This document shows, piece by piece, positions 18,476-27,811 of a stretch of DNA of 64,000 bases. The notes beneath the pieces are model-generated. The model was given only the letters and a program-made list of their open reading frames with translations, was not told the DNA's origin and searched no databases. The stretch's first letter is position 1; every line of letters begins with the position of its first letter. This stretch comes from Marivivens geojensis. GTDB lineage: Bacteria; Pseudomonadota; Alphaproteobacteria; Rhodobacterales; Rhodobacteraceae. The DNA is taken from the NCBI RefSeq assembly GCF_023540835.1, contig NZ_JALKCU010000003.1, positions 245,526 to 309,525 of the forward strand, in the 5' to 3' direction. A program made the position numbers and the translations under genes.

Positions 18476-19284
18476 CGGTAGACTTCATTTTCGGTCGGGA
18501 AGGCGCGGGATTTTACGTCCTCGGCATAGCGACGGACCGAATCTTCGATCATCGGGCCAAGCTGGCCGTAAACTTTGACGAACTTTGGCGTCCAAGGGTT
18601 CAGCCCGAGCATATCTTCGAGAACGAGGATCTGCCCGTCACACTCTGCCGAAGCACCAATGCCGATGGTCGGAATGTCGATCTGTTTGGTGATCTTCGCG
18701 GCGAGCGGTTCAACCATGCCTTCCAGCACGACGGCGAAGGCGCCAGCCTCCGTCACAGCGCGTGCGTCCTCTTCGTGGAGCGGCCAGCTGTCTTCTTCGC
18801 GGCCTTGGGTTTTGAAACCACCCATAACGTGGGACGACTGCGGCGTAAGGCCGATGTGAGCCATCACGGGAATACCGCGCTCAACGAGGAACCGAATGGT
18901 CTCTGCCATCCGTTTGCCGCCCTCAAGTTTTACCGCACCGCAGCCCGTTTCCTTCATAATTTTGGCAGCATTGCGGAAGGCCATGTTCGGGCTTTCTTCA
19001 TAGGTGCCAAAGGGCATGTCTACGACAATCAGCGCCCGCTTGGTGCCGCGCACAACGGCCTTGCCGTGCATGATCATCAGATCAAGAGGCACACCCACAG
19101 TCGATTCCATCCCATGCATCACCATACCAAGGCTATCGCCCACCAGAATGAAATCCGCGAACTTATCTACGATTGCTGCTGTATGCGCATGATACGAGGT
19201 CAGAGATACAATCGGCTCACCGCCTTTGCGGCGTGCGATTTGTGGCACGGTGATACGGCGGATGGTTTCGGTTTGGGTGCTCAT
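18472..19284 (-). CDS. panB: 3-methyl-2-oxobutanoate hydroxymethyltransferase
   Basis: A 270-residue protein with PanB hallmarks: [19 protein letters not shown], the metal-site [43 protein letters not shown] and [15 protein letters not shown]. It transfers a hydroxymethyl group from methylene-tetrahydrofolate to 2-oxoisovalerate, the first committed step of pantothenate synthesis. The start overlaps the panC stop by four bases, so panC-panB form an operon on the minus strand. Confidence 0.97.
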   Translation of the reverse strand: MSTQTETIRRITVPQIARRKGGEPIVSLTSYHAHTAAIVDKFADFILVGDSLGMVMHGMESTVGVPLDLMIMHGKAVVRGTKRALIVVDMPFGTYEESPNMAFRNAAKIMKETGCGAVKLEGGKRMAETIRFLVERGIPVMAHIGLTPQSSHVMGGFKTQGREEDSWPLHEEDARAVTEAGAFAVVLEGMVEPLAAKITKQIDIPTIGIGASAECDGQILVLEDMLGLNPWTPKFVKVYGQLGPMIEDSVRRYAEDVKSRAFPTENEVYR

Positions 19285-20138
19285 AGGGTGATCTCCCTCT
19301 GGTCAATAAGCAGGACAGGGTCGTCCACGGGGCCAAATGCGGCCGAAATCATGATCCCGATGGTGCCTGATGGGCGACCGGAAACGGGGGCGAGCGTGAG
19401 GGCTTGCACGATATCGACGTGTGGATCGCGGGCCCGAGGTTCGGTTTCAATGGTATCACGGATCGTCTGCGCAATCGCCTCTATCGTCGCACCAGCTCGG
19501 GCGGCGGTTTCTGCCGCGATCAGCGAACGATTCAGAACAACGGCGGCGCTGCGATCCTCTGGCGTGAGGCGGACGTTGCGGGACGACATGGCGAGCCCAT
19601 CGGCCTCGCGCACTGTCGGGACACCGACGACATCGGTTGGGACATCCAAATCACGTGCCATGCGACGGATCACCTGTAATTGCTGGTAATCCTTTTCGCC
19701 AAAGTAGGCCCGATCCGCGCCTACGATGTTAAACAGTTTCGTCACCACCGTGCAGACCCCGCGATAGTGCCCAGGACGAACCAGCCCGTGCAGCATATTG
19801 GCGAGTTTCGTCGTCTCAACGATTGTTTCGGCCCCGTCGGGATACATAATTTCAACCGAGGGCATAAAGACCGCGACCACGCCCACAGCCTCTAGCATGG
19901 CGCAATCGGCCTCTTCGGTGCGGGGGTACTTGTCGAGGTCGGCCTGCTGTCCGAACTGCGTCGGGTTCACGAAAATCGATACAATCACAGCGTCGTTTTC
20001 AGCCTTCGCCGCAGCGACCAGTGACATGTGTCCCGCGTGCAGCGCACCCATCGTCGGAACAAAGCCAACGGTCTGCCCAGATAGGCGCAAATCACGAACG
20101 ACCGCGCGGACCTCTGCAATGGTTCGACAGATCTTCAT
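19281..20138 (-). CDS. panC: Pantoate-beta-alanine ligase
   Basis: The ATG at 20138 follows GGGAGGGG and gives 285 residues, the standard PanC size; an earlier in-frame ATG at 20192 adds 18 unlike residues. Motifs are the ATP-site [16 protein letters not shown] (HxGH), [18 protein letters not shown] and the KMSKS-like region [10 protein letters not shown]. It condenses pantoate with beta-alanine using ATP. First gene of the panC-panB operon. Confidence 0.96.
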   Translation of the reverse strand: MKICRTIAEVRAVVRDLRLSGQTVGFVPTMGALHAGHMSLVAAAKAENDAVIVSIFVNPTQFGQQADLDKYPRTEEADCAMLEAVGVVAVFMPSVEIMYPDGAETIVETTKLANMLHGLVRPGHYRGVCTVVTKLFNIVGADRAYFGEKDYQQLQVIRRMARDLDVPTDVVGVPTVREADGLAMSSRNVRLTPEDRSAAVVLNRSLIAAETAARAGATIEAIAQTIRDTIETEPRARDPHVDIVQALTLAPVSGRPSGTIGIMISAAFGPVDDPVLLIDQREITL

Positions 20139-20340
20139 GTCCCCTCCCAAGGTGTGCTGCGAATGTGTAGCCCCCCTGCCGAACTGCGGCAAGCGGCGGA
20201 GAGGGGGAATAACGCTAACGGTGACCTAAGGTCGGACACATATTCACTTTTACCTGCGACAACCTGTCCGTGTTTTGGGGCTAGTAATCCTGAATTAAAA
20301 ACTCCAAATATAAAACATAACAAAATTAGGATATGATGAT

Positions 20341-20793
20341 ATGAAAGTCGCAGCCCTTGGATTTGTCCTTTTCGCTGGAACAGCAACCGCCGCATTCGCC
20401 CAAGGGCCGATGGCAGAGTTCATGAACGAATGGGACGTGGACGCATCTGGTGCGGTCACCATCGAAGATTTTCATGCGCGCCGCGGTGATCAGTTCTACA
20501 TGTTCGACCTGAACGAAGACGGCAGCATCGATGCTGAAGAACAAGCCAATATGGACGCAACCGTCGCTTCTGCGATGGAGGCTAACCACGGTGGCGGCAA
20601 TGGCAACGGCGGTGGTCACGGCGCGGGTGGTCCGGGTGCGAAAATTCACGCCACGATGACAGCCGAATACGCCGATACAAACGGCGATGGTGCGATCAGC
20701 GCAGATGAATGGACCGCTGCGACGGAACGCCTTTTCGCAGAGCTGGACACCTCGGGTGATGGCGAACTTTCACCCGCAGATTTTGGTCACTGA
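20341..20793 (+). CDS. Exported protein with four EF-hand calcium sites
   Basis: A 150-residue protein with a signal peptide cut after AFAQ (residue 21). Four EF-hand loops are readable at residues 32-43 (DVDASGAVTIED), 56-67 (DLNEDGSIDAEE), 112-123 (DTNGDGAISADE) and 136-147 (DTSGDGELSPAD). A Gly/His-rich linker at 83-98 separates the two pairs. Loops 2 and 3 end in Glu, loops 1 and 4 in Asp, so affinities may differ. It is probably a periplasmic calcium-binding protein of unknown partner. The 50 bases before the start are much richer in A and T than the surroundings, and a hairpin terminator follows. Confidence 0.88.
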   Translation: MKVAALGFVLFAGTATAAFAQGPMAEFMNEWDVDASGAVTIEDFHARRGDQFYMFDLNEDGSIDAEEQANMDATVASAMEANHGGGNGNGGGHGAGGPGAKIHATMTAEYADTNGDGAISADEWTAATERLFAELDTSGDGELSPADFGH

Positions 20794-20818
20794 GTTACTT
20801 CCCTTTGTCAGTGATCGA

Positions 20819-20855
20819 CGCGCCGCTCCTGTGATCAGGGGCGGCGCTTTGTTTT
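20819..20855 (+). terminator. Rho-independent terminator after the EF-hand gene
   Basis: Arms CGCCGCTCCT (20821-20830) and AGGGGCGGCG (20837-20846) pair over 10 positions with one G-T pair and a 6-base loop, followed by CTTTGTTTT. Confidence 0.8.
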
Positions 20856-20951
20856 CGGGCTGTCGGTTTTGGACAGTCGTATGTCGTCTGGTTCCGTTAT
20901 GGGCTGCGAGTTTCGGGCAAAAGTGGCGCCAAGTCCAAATGGAGTCGCCAA

Positions 20952-23456
20952 ATGAAAACCCATGTTCGTGCCCTAGTCGTCGGCGGTGGTGCCGTCGGTA
21001 CCTCGATTGCTTACCACCTTGCCAAAGCTGGCTGGGAAGATGTCATGCTCTTGGAGCGTGACGAACTGACCTCAGGCTCGACATGGCACGCTGCCGGTCT
21101 GCTGCCACTGTTCAACATGTCGTTCGCGACGACTCACATCCACAAATACTCGGTCGATTTCTACAAATCGCTCGAGGCAGAGACCGGCCTGAACGCTGGC
21201 TTCTCGATCTGTGGCAACCTGCGTATGGCCCAGACCCAAGAACGCATGGACGAATACATGCTTTATTCGTCTGTTGCGGAAACCGCAGACGTTTACCACG
21301 AATTCCTCACCCCGAACGAGATCAAGGAGCGCTGGCCTCTGGTCCGCACCGATGACCTCAAGGGCGCATTGTTCCACCCGCAAGACGGATACATCAACCC
21401 TGCTGACGTCACTATGGCGATGGCAAAGGGTGCCCGTCAGCGTGGTGTGATCATCGAACGCAAATGGCAGGTCGACGGGTACAAATGGACCGGCGACCAC
21501 TGGGAAGTCACCGTCACCAAAATGGGTGAGCGCGGCGGCAACCTCGTTGCGACCGAAGAAACCACAGTGATCCACGCGGACCACGTTGTAACTGCAACGG
21601 GTAACCACGCACAGCGCACTGCGAAACTCTTGGGCATCAAAATCCCTGCAATCCCTGTTGAGCACCAGTTCATCGTGACCGAGCCCGATCCGGCGCTGGT
21701 TGAATACCGTGCAAACGGTGGTGCAGAGCACCCTGTTCTGCGTGATGCTGACGCGAAATGGTATGTCCGCGAAGAGCGTGGCGGCTGGATCCTCGGCCCG
21801 TACGAACGCGGCGCACCTGCACGTTTCCAATACGGCGTTCCGGATAGCTTCCGTGCGGACCTCTTCCCGCTCGACCTCGAGCGTATCGAAGAAGAATACA
21901 TGGCGATGATCCACCGTATTCCGACCTCTGAGACTGTTGGTCTCAAGGACGACTTCAATGGCCCGATCTGCTACACGCCGGATGGCAACCCGCTCGTTGG
22001 TCCAGCTCCGGGTCTGCGCAACATGTGGCTGGCTGAAGGCTTCTCCTTCGGTATCACCGCTGCAGGCGGCACGGGCTACTACCTCGCTCAGATGATGGTA
22101 AACGGCGAAGCCGAGATTGACATGGCGTCGCTCGACCCGAAACGCTACGGCTCGTGGATGACTACCGATTACGCGGTGAAAAAGAACGAAGAATGCTACG
22201 AACACGTCTTTATTCTTCACCACCCAGACGAAGAGCGCGAAGCTGCACGTCCGCTGCGCACCTCGCCGGTTTACGACCGCCAGAAAAAGCTCGGCGCACA
22301 ATTCGGCCAAGTCAACGGCTGGGAACGCCCGAACTACTACGGCCCTGTCGATGCACCGTCGTCGTTTGACCATGACAGCCGCAGCTTCCGCCGTGGCGCA
22401 TGGTGGGAGTATGCCGTTGCCGAAGCCAAGGCCGTTCGTGAAACCGCTGGTTTGATCGACGCAACCGCATTCACTAAACACATCGTCAAAGGCCCAGGTG
22501 CGACGGCGTTCCTCGATTGGTTCACAACGAACAAACTGCCGAAAGTTGGTCGTATCAACCTGACCTACGCACTGACCGAAACAGGCACCACCCGCACCGA
22601 ATACACCATCGTTCGTCTGTCTGAGGACGAATACTATCTGGTGTCTGCAGGTGCATGGACCGACTACGATGCGGACTACCTGAAGAAATGCATCGAAGAC
22701 AAAGAAGCCGAGTTTGGCCGTATCGAGATGCAGAACGTGACCACTCAGTGGGGCGTGTTCGCAATCGCAGGTCCGAAGTCGCGCGACATTCTGAAAGAAG
22801 TCATCAAAGACGTCGATCCGGAAACCGCGCTGTCGAACAAACGCTTCCCGTGGCTGTCGGCTCGCCAGATCGAACTGGGCATGTGCCCTGTGAACGCGAT
22901 CCGCGTGGCTTATACGGGTGAGCTGGGTTGGGAACTTCACCACCCGATCGAAATGCAGAACTATCTGTGGGATCTTCTGATGCCCGCAATGGAGAAGCAT
23001 GGCGGTAAACTGGTTGGCGCTCGTGCGCAGAACTGGCTCCGTCAGGAAAAATCCTACCGCGCATTCGGCACCGAACTGGGCCGTGACGCGACCCCGATCG
23101 AAGCTGACCTGCCGCGCTTTGTTGACCTCGGTAAAGAGTTCAACGGCAAAGCCGCGATGGAGAAAATCGGCGTTCGCTCCAAGTGCGTCACGCTGTTGAT
23201 CGACGGACCGGCGGATGCTGATCCGTGGGGCAAAGAAGCGCTGCGCGATCTGGACGGCAACTACGCTGGTCGTCTGACCTCGGGCGGTTATTCGGTCGCC
23301 TTTGGTAAACAGATCGGCATGGGCTACGTGAAGCCTGCGCTGGCCGAAGTTGGCACGAAGCTCAAGGTTAAGATCATGGGCGAGCTGTGGGATGCGACAA
23401 TCGTCGAGGACAGCCCCTACGATCCGACAAACGCGAATATCCGCATCGACGGATAA
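20952..23456 (+). CDS. FAD-dependent dimethylglycine/sarcosine dehydrogenase-like protein with C-terminal GcvT domain
   Basis: An 834-residue two-part enzyme. The N-terminal D-amino-acid-oxidase-like half has the FAD motif VVGGGAVGTSIAYHLAKAG and TSGSTWHAAGLLP; the His there is the residue covalently linked to FAD in mammalian dimethylglycine and sarcosine dehydrogenases. The second half (from about residue 425) is a GcvT-like folate domain, with VAYTGELGWELHHP near residue 655 and a C-terminal barrel. Such enzymes demethylate methylated glycines and pass the one-carbon unit to tetrahydrofolate. Many paralogues exist in the Roseobacter group, so the exact amine is unknown. Confidence 0.88.
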   Translation: MKTHVRALVVGGGAVGTSIAYHLAKAGWEDVMLLERDELTSGSTWHAAGLLPLFNMSFATTHIHKYSVDFYKSLEAETGLNAGFSICGNLRMAQTQERMDEYMLYSSVAETADVYHEFLTPNEIKERWPLVRTDDLKGALFHPQDGYINPADVTMAMAKGARQRGVIIERKWQVDGYKWTGDHWEVTVTKMGERGGNLVATEETTVIHADHVVTATGNHAQRTAKLLGIKIPAIPVEHQFIVTEPDPALVEYRANGGAEHPVLRDADAKWYVREERGGWILGPYERGAPARFQYGVPDSFRADLFPLDLERIEEEYMAMIHRIPTSETVGLKDDFNGPICYTPDGNPLVGPAPGLRNMWLAEGFSFGITAAGGTGYYLAQMMVNGEAEIDMASLDPKRYGSWMTTDYAVKKNEECYEHVFILHHPDEEREAARPLRTSPVYDRQKKLGAQFGQVNGWERPNYYGPVDAPSSFDHDSRSFRRGAWWEYAVAEAKAVRETAGLIDATAFTKHIVKGPGATAFLDWFTTNKLPKVGRINLTYALTETGTTRTEYTIVRLSEDEYYLVSAGAWTDYDADYLKKCIEDKEAEFGRIEMQNVTTQWGVFAIAGPKSRDILKEVIKDVDPETALSNKRFPWLSARQIELGMCPVNAIRVAYTGELGWELHHPIEMQNYLWDLLMPAMEKHGGKLVGARAQNWLRQEKSYRAFGTELGRDATPIEADLPRFVDLGKEFNGKAAMEKIGVRSKCVTLLIDGPADADPWGKEALRDLDGNYAGRLTSGGYSVAFGKQIGMGYVKPALAEVGTKLKVKIMGELWDATIVEDSPYDPTNANIRIDG

Positions 23457-23461
23457 CGAAA

Positions 23462-23488
23462 AAAGGGCGGCCCAAGTGGCCGCCCTTT
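23462..23488. terminator. Bidirectional terminator between the GcvT-type gene and the FAD oxidoreductase gene
   Basis: A perfect 11-base-pair stem, AAAGGGCGGCC (23462-23472) with GGCCGCCCTTT (23478-23488), and loop CAAGT. A-tract on one side and T-tract on the other let it work for both convergent genes. Confidence 0.85.
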
Positions 23489-23513
23489 CAATTTGTTGAC
23501 AGTTGTCAACTAG

Positions 23514-24584
23514 TTAACGGAACCTTACCGGCGATAGGGCAGGGATGTGTTCCGCCCCGATAATGGGATCGCGACCTGTCACGAGCGCTTCGACCAGATC
23601 ACGGACGGCGGGGGCCGTGATGAATCCATAGCCGCCTTGGCCACCACACCAAAAGAACGTCTCGTCCAATGGGTCCCGTCCCACGACCAAAACGCGGTCG
23701 GGAGAGAAGGTCCGCAGACCTGCCCAGTTTGCGATCAAGCGTGTGACCTCCATGGTGACGTTTTCCTCGAACCGTGCGAGCCCTTCGGCGAGGACCATAT
23801 CGTCTGCCCATGCGTCATGCGGCTCGGTCGGGTCTTCTTCGGCGGGAGAGACGATCAGCGCGCCAGCATCGGGTTTCATATACCATTCTTCGCCCGCGCC
23901 AAACACCATCGGCCATGTCGCAGGGTCCATGCCATCGGGGGAAGGGATGCGGGCCATCGAACGGCGCAGAGGGGTGAAGCCAATCGGTGCAATGCCCGCC
24001 ATTTCTGCGATCTTATCGACCCAAGCGCCAGCAGCGTTGACGATGTTTTTGGCTGTGAAGTCTGTGCCGCCTGCTGTCACGGTCCAGCCGTCAGCAGTGC
24101 GGGTGATCGCATTGACTGGGTGGCGGGTGAGGACTTGGCCGCCGTTGGCGCGGATGTCCTTTGCGTAGGTTTGCATCAAAAGGTCGGTGTCGATGTCATA
24201 GACAGCCTCAAGGTAGGCAGCCCGCGTGATCGCATCAGTGTCAAGGATCGGGCAGAGGGCTTTGGCCTCGTCCAATGTGACCTCAGTCAGTCCCATGTGG
24301 GCGACATCCTCTTTGAAGGCGTCGTCTTGCCCTGCGAGGCCCACGACCATCACACCACGTGGGGACAGGGTGCCCGCGTCCTTTAGCCCGTCATAGGACG
24401 CACGGCCCAAGGCTTGTACGGCGGGTTTGCCGTAGCTCGGTTCGTAGAGCGCGGCAGAGCGGCCAGAGGTGTGGTGGCCCAATGTGTCTTCGGCCTCCAC
24501 CAAAACGACCGACCCGTGAGGCGCTAAACCTGCGCCTGCAGATAGCCCTGCAATGCCGCCGCCAATAACGAGATAGTCGATCAT
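23514..24584 (-). CDS. FAD-dependent amino-acid/amine oxidoreductase (DadA/GlpA-like)
   Basis: From the ATG at 24584 (preceded by GAGGAGGATGAA) the product is 356 residues. It starts MIDYLVIGGGIAGLSAGAGLAPHG, a dinucleotide-binding FAD motif, followed by HTSGRSAALYEPSYG. The C-terminal FFWCGGQGGYGFITAPA is the second FAD-contact region of the D-amino-acid-oxidase family. The substrate is not readable; similar proteins oxidise D-amino acids, glycine or glycolate-type compounds. It lies downstream of the transporter operon but is separated from it by a strong terminator (24640-24659). Confidence 0.85.
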   Translation of the reverse strand: MIDYLVIGGGIAGLSAGAGLAPHGSVVLVEAEDTLGHHTSGRSAALYEPSYGKPAVQALGRASYDGLKDAGTLSPRGVMVVGLAGQDDAFKEDVAHMGLTEVTLDEAKALCPILDTDAITRAAYLEAVYDIDTDLLMQTYAKDIRANGGQVLTRHPVNAITRTADGWTVTAGGTDFTAKNIVNAAGAWVDKIAEMAGIAPIGFTPLRRSMARIPSPDGMDPATWPMVFGAGEEWYMKPDAGALIVSPAEEDPTEPHDAWADDMVLAEGLARFEENVTMEVTRLIANWAGLRTFSPDRVLVVGRDPLDETFFWCGGQGGYGFITAPAVRDLVEALVTGRDPIIGAEHIPALSPVRFR

Positions 24585-24634
24585 TTCATCCTCCTCATGT
24601 GTCGTGGGCGACCCTGCCACGGAGTGCTGGAACG

Positions 24635-24659
24635 AAAAAGGGGGCGCCTAAGCGCCCCC
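24635..24659 (-). terminator. Terminator of the xdh-ABC transporter operon
   Basis: Stem GGGGGCGC (24640-24647) with GCGCCCCC (24652-24659), loop CTAA. On the minus strand the stem is followed by TTTTTCG. It sits just after the stop of the BMP-type binding protein gene. Confidence 0.85.
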
Positions 24660-24682
24660 TCAAATTCAGGAAAATCGCCTGA

Positions 24683-25765
24683 TTAGGACGGGATATCGCC
24701 TTCGATTCCTTCAACGAAGAAGAACATTCCAGCCAAATCGCCGTCGTTGGCAATCTCGCCTTCAGCGAGCCAAGCCGAACCGTCTTGTTTGTTGATCGGG
24801 CCAGTGAACGGGTGGTAGGTGCCCGCTGCGATCGCGTCGCGCATCGCTTCTGCTTCTGCTTTGGCTTCTGCCGGAACAGCGTCAGAGATTTCACCGATGC
24901 CGACCATGCCAGCGCCGATACCGTCCCAAGTGTTCACGGAGCCCCAAGTGCCGTCGATGACTGCCTGAACGCGCTCGATGTAGTAGGGCGACCAGTTGTC
25001 GATGATCGACGAGATGCGTGGCATCGGGCCATATTCTGCCATGTCAGCAGCCTGACCGAAGGTGTAAACGCCGCCAGCTTCTTTTGCAGCCTGATGCGGT
25101 GCGGTGGAGTCGGTGTGCTGCAGAACAACGTCACAGCCCTGTTCGATCAGCGCCTTAGCAGCGTCTGCTTCTTTCGCAGGGTTCAGCCATTCAAAGATCC
25201 AGATGACTTTGAATTCTACGTCAGGGTTAACCTTTTTGGCGTGCAGGTATGCCGAGTTGATACCGCGGATAACTTCCGGAATCGGAACCGACGCGATGTA
25301 GCCTACTTTGTTCGATTTGGTGATGCGACCAGCGAGGGTGCCTTGGATTGCGCGGCCTTCGTAGAAGCGAGCCGAGTAAACGGACACGTTGTCAGCCTGC
25401 TTGTAGCCAGTTGCGTGTTCGAATTTCACGTCAGGGAAGTTCGCAGCAACGTTGATGGTCGGGTCCATGAAGCCGAACGAGGTGGTAAAGATGATGTCCG
25501 CACCGCCGAGAGCCATCTGAGTGATAGCGCGCTCTGCGTCAGGGCCTTCTGGGACGTTCTCTTGGTAAACGAAGTCTACCGCGTCGCCGAAGTGGTGAAC
25601 CATTTCCATGGCGGAGTGGTGGTGGTGCTGTGTCCAGCCGCCGTCGTTGATCGGGCCGACATAGATAAAGCCAACTTTGGTTTTGTCCTGAGCGCGAGCC
25701 GGCAGGCCGAGCGCTGCAGCCATTGCTGCGCCAGCACCAGTAGCAAGGAGCGTTCTGCGTTTCAT
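24683..25765 (-). CDS. BMP-family ABC transporter substrate-binding protein (nucleoside/purine type)
   Basis: The ATG at 25765 gives 360 residues with a signal peptide, MKRRTLLATGAGAAMAAALG, cut near ARAQ. The mature protein begins KVGFIYVGPINDGGWTQHH, the conserved beginning of the BMP/PnrA family (bmp lipoproteins, Med, purine nucleoside receptors). There is no lipobox Cys, so it should be a soluble periplasmic receptor. It is the last gene of a run containing two permeases, a double ATPase and xanthine dehydrogenase. The context suggests a purine base, nucleoside or related ligand; this is inference. Confidence 0.88.
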   Translation of the reverse strand: MKRRTLLATGAGAAMAAALGLPARAQDKTKVGFIYVGPINDGGWTQHHHHSAMEMVHHFGDAVDFVYQENVPEGPDAERAITQMALGGADIIFTTSFGFMDPTINVAANFPDVKFEHATGYKQADNVSVYSARFYEGRAIQGTLAGRITKSNKVGYIASVPIPEVIRGINSAYLHAKKVNPDVEFKVIWIFEWLNPAKEADAAKALIEQGCDVVLQHTDSTAPHQAAKEAGGVYTFGQAADMAEYGPMPRISSIIDNWSPYYIERVQAVIDGTWGSVNTWDGIGAGMVGIGEISDAVPAEAKAEAEAMRDAIAAGTYHPFTGPINKQDGSAWLAEGEIANDGDLAGMFFFVEGIEGDIPS

Positions 25766-25820
25766 ATTGTATTCTCCCAATTGGACCAGAGAGCAGACTC
25801 TGGCGGTTAGTTTTCGTCCC

Positions 25821-26726
25821 TCAGGTCGAGGGGTGGAAAGATTTGCCCAGCGATGCTGGCGCACGTCCTGCGCGGATCATCACGAGAACGACGATAGTCG
25901 CGAGGTATGGTGCCATCGACAGATATTCTACAGGAATTTTCAAGCCCTCAGCCTGTAAGTTAAGCTGAAGGACAGTCACACCGCCAAAAAGATAGGCACC
26001 TGCGATCAAACGCCATGGCTTCCAGCTGGCAAAGACGACGATGGCGAGAGCGATCCAGCCCGCACCAGCGGTGATACCGTCGATCCACTGGGGCACGCGC
26101 ACGAGGCTGATGTAGGCTCCGGCGAGGCCAGCACAGGCACCCCCGAACATGATGGCGAGGACGCGGACGGCGCGGACGTTATATCCGAGCGCGTGGGCGG
26201 CATCGTGGTTTTCGCCAACGGCCCGAAGGATGAGACCTGCGCGAGAGTATTTAAGGAAAGCCCAGACGCCCGCGACGATGGCAACGCTCAGGTAGACCAT
26301 GACATCGTGCTGGAACAGGATCGGGCCTACCACGGGAATATCAGCCAGCAGCGGGATGTGGAGTTTCGAAACGGTCAGGTCGGGCGACCCTTTCGCGCCT
26401 TGACCGATCAGTGATGACAGTCCCAGACCGAACATTGTCAGGCCAAGCCCTGTTGCGACCTGATTGGTCAGCAAAAACTGGGTTAGCACGGCAAAGATCA
26501 GTGACAGCGCCGCGCCTGCCGCCGCAGCACCGACGAAGCCCAAGTACGGGTTTCCGCTGGAATGGCCCGCGATATAGCCGCAAACCGCGCCGACGATCAT
26601 CATGCCCTCAACACCGAGGTTCAGGACGCCAGAGCGTTCGACGACCAATTCGCCAATCGCGGCCAAGAGGATGGGTGTCGACGCAACCATCAGCGCCGCA
26701 AGTAGGAGGATCGGGTTGATGTCCAT
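25821..26726 (-). CDS. ABC transporter permease (nucleoside/purine type, YufQ-like)
   Basis: A 301-residue inner-membrane protein, almost entirely hydrophobic, of the branched-chain-amino-acid/ribose permease fold. The family loop is readable as ILRAVGENHDAAHALGYNVRAVRV, followed by FGGACAGLAGAYISL, which contacts the ATPase. The stop of the upstream permease gene overlaps its start by a single base (26726). It pairs with the 361-residue permease to form the transport channel for the BMP-type receptor. Confidence 0.9.
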   Translation of the reverse strand: MDINPILLLAALMVASTPILLAAIGELVVERSGVLNLGVEGMMIVGAVCGYIAGHSSGNPYLGFVGAAAAGAALSLIFAVLTQFLLTNQVATGLGLTMFGLGLSSLIGQGAKGSPDLTVSKLHIPLLADIPVVGPILFQHDVMVYLSVAIVAGVWAFLKYSRAGLILRAVGENHDAAHALGYNVRAVRVLAIMFGGACAGLAGAYISLVRVPQWIDGITAGAGWIALAIVVFASWKPWRLIAGAYLFGGVTVLQLNLQAEGLKIPVEYLSMAPYLATIVVLVMIRAGRAPASLGKSFHPST

Positions 26727-27811
26727 CAGCGCACCTCTGCCTTGCCGATTTTGAAACGGTAGTTGGTCAGAACGTCCACGGCCAATAGGCAGAACAGCAG
26801 CATCCCTTGGAATGTCAGGATCGCGGCTGAGGGGAGGTTCAGTTGGGCTTCGGCGGCTTGGCCCCCGATATAGGTCAGCGCCATCAACAGACCCGCAAGC
26901 AATATGCCGATGGGGTTCAGACGACCGAGGAATGCCACGATGATCGCGGTAAAGCCATAATACGACGGGAACGACCCGAGAATCTGCCCCGAGGGGCCTG
27001 CGACTTCGAACAGACCAGCGAGGCCTGCCATTGCGCCAGAAAGGCCGAGGCAGACAATGATCAGTTTGTTCGCGTTCACACCAGCAAAACCAGCCGCACG
27101 GGGGCTTTGCCCTGCGAGGCGGACGTTAAAGCCGAACTGGTGGCGGGTGAACATGACGTAGGCCACGACCACGGCAAAGACGGCGGTCAGTGCGCCCCAG
27201 TGGAACCCCGTCCCGCTGATCAGGTCGAGGTTTGCTGCGGCCGGATATTGGCGCAGGTTGCGGCTGCCCGGCATGCCGTAGCCTTCGGGGTTACGCAAAA
27301 GGCCGATCGAGAATGCCTTGATCAACACTTCGGCCACATAGACCAGCATGAGCGACACAAGGATTTCGTTGGTTTTAAAGAACACTCGGAGGAGCGCGGG
27401 GATCATCGCCCAGAGGAACCCACCCAAGGCCCCCGCGACAATCATCAGCGGGAACAGAACCCAGCGGGTGTCATAGGGGTAGACCGCCAGCGCCACGCCG
27501 GCGCCGCAGATCGCGCCGATGATGTATTGGCCTTCGGCACCGATGTTCCAGATGCCTGCACGAAACCCGAACGACAGACCCACGGCGATCAGCACCAGTG
27601 GCGCGGCCTTTTTCACGACCTCAGGTCGATAGAAATGCGCGAACTGGCCAAAGACCGGGTCCCAGAAGATGGTTTTGATCGCGATGACGGGGTCTTTGCC
27701 CAAGATCGCGAAGAGCCCCATGCCGAGAATGATGGTCAGCACCACTGCGAGGAGCGGTGCGCCATAGGACCAATTTTTCGACGGCTGTGGCCGTTTCTCA
27801 AGCCTCAACAT
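26726..27811 (-). CDS. ABC transporter permease (nucleoside/purine type, YufP-like)
   Basis: I chose the ATG at 27811 (361 residues), which has a GGAGG seven bases upstream and starts MLRLEKRPQPSKNW; it overlaps the ATPase gene by 14 bases. The protein has about nine membrane helices and the characteristic LVYVAEVLIKAF and VRLAGQSPRAAGFAGVNANKLI segments. With the next gene it forms the heterodimeric membrane part of the importer. Confidence 0.9.
   Translation of the reverse strand: MLRLEKRPQPSKNWSYGAPLLAVVLTIILGMGLFAILGKDPVIAIKTIFWDPVFGQFAHFYRPEVVKKAAPLVLIAVGLSFGFRAGIWNIGAEGQYIIGAICGAGVALAVYPYDTRWVLFPLMIVAGALGGFLWAMIPALLRVFFKTNEILVSLMLVYVAEVLIKAFSIGLLRNPEGYGMPGSRNLRQYPAAANLDLISGTGFHWGALTAVFAVVVAYVMFTRHQFGFNVRLAGQSPRAAGFAGVNANKLIIVCLGLSGAMAGLAGLFEVAGPSGQILGSFPSYYGFTAIIVAFLGRLNPIGILLAGLLMALTYIGGQAAEAQLNLPSAAILTFQGMLLFCLLAVDVLTNYRFKIGKAEVR

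Noticed and set aside
21072..23000. A 642-codon open frame on the minus strand opposite the dimethylglycine-dehydrogenase-like gene
   Set aside because: It is entirely antisense to a clearly conserved protein, lacks any recognisable motif, and has the Cys/Arg/His-rich composition of a shadow frame.
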